A stretch of DNA of 64,000 nucleotides from Rhyacichthys aspro (Eukaryota; Chordata; Actinopteri; Gobiiformes; Rhyacichthyidae). The notes under the pieces were generated by a model that worked only from the letters and a program-made list of their open reading frames with translations, was not told where the DNA came from and searched no databases. The position numbers and the translations under genes were made by a program. The stretch covers positions 10,311,640-10,375,639 of the forward strand of contig CM072152.1 in assembly GCA_036850595.1 (NCBI GenBank), written 5' to 3'. Positions 63,917 to 64,000 of the stretch are shown here, piece after piece (within the stretch, counting starts at the first letter, position 1; each line of letters starts with the position of its first letter).

Positions 63917-64000
63917 CTGTGTGGAGGTCAGATCACAGTCATTTTATGAAACATCTTCAATTTCAAGAAACACACTCATACAACTACAAAAAAGATCTGC

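Overview
The window reads as a piece of a ray-finned (teleost) fish nuclear chromosome. It is AT-rich, its genes are split by GT-AG introns of roughly 80 bases to 5 kb, and its non-coding DNA carries microsatellites, a minisatellite and DNA-transposon remnants. Five protein-coding genes can be reconstructed exon by exon, with reading phase kept across every junction used.

From left to right: SPDEF (minus strand, ETS transcription factor, coding 3570-5688, untranslated first exon and TATA box near 8.5-8.9 kb); ILRUN, formerly C6orf106 (minus, 15829-18911); SNRPC, the U1 snRNP C protein (plus, 19536-22814), which shares a head-to-head GC-rich promoter with ILRUN; ANKS1A (plus, 34202-58234, tandem SAM domains plus PTB domain); and the 3' end of TCP11 (minus, 62529-63916, continuing beyond the window), tail-to-tail with ANKS1A. 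From memory, human 6p21.31 has the order SPDEF-ILRUN-SNRPC-UHRF1BP1-TAF11-ANKS1A-TCP11, so this is a conserved syntenic block from which UHRF1BP1 and TAF11 are not visible. The genes do unrelated jobs (epithelial transcription, inflammation and lipid control, splicing, receptor scaffolding, sperm or cAMP biology). The block is shared ancestry, not a pathway.

The most interesting locus is ANKS1A. I found no ankyrin-repeat exons in the 11 kb between SNRPC and the first recognisable ANKS1A exon. Inside the gene, the SAM1 exon extends upstream in frame to an ATG at 43923 whose N-terminus (MMWQCH..., ...SLLKRFPL) resembles the start of the short AIDA-1 isoforms of the paralogue ANKS1B. This implies a conserved internal promoter for an ankyrin-less SAM-SAM-PTB protein. 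An in-frame 99-base Cys/His-rich cassette exon (57244-57342) and a possible alternative last exon (61153-61191) add further isoform potential.

Mobile and repeat DNA: a 2.0-kb hAT-like element (49336-51340) with terminal inverted repeats and near-identical 8-base target duplications contains a 27-base-period minisatellite and a nested 525-base element with perfect 16-base terminal inverted repeats. There is also a 60-base near-perfect palindrome (35101-35160), a 99-base TA repeat, and two copies, exactly 576 bases apart, of a promoter-like module with paired CCAAT boxes (about 26.78 and 27.36 kb). I saw no tRNA, rRNA, CRISPR or viral gene.
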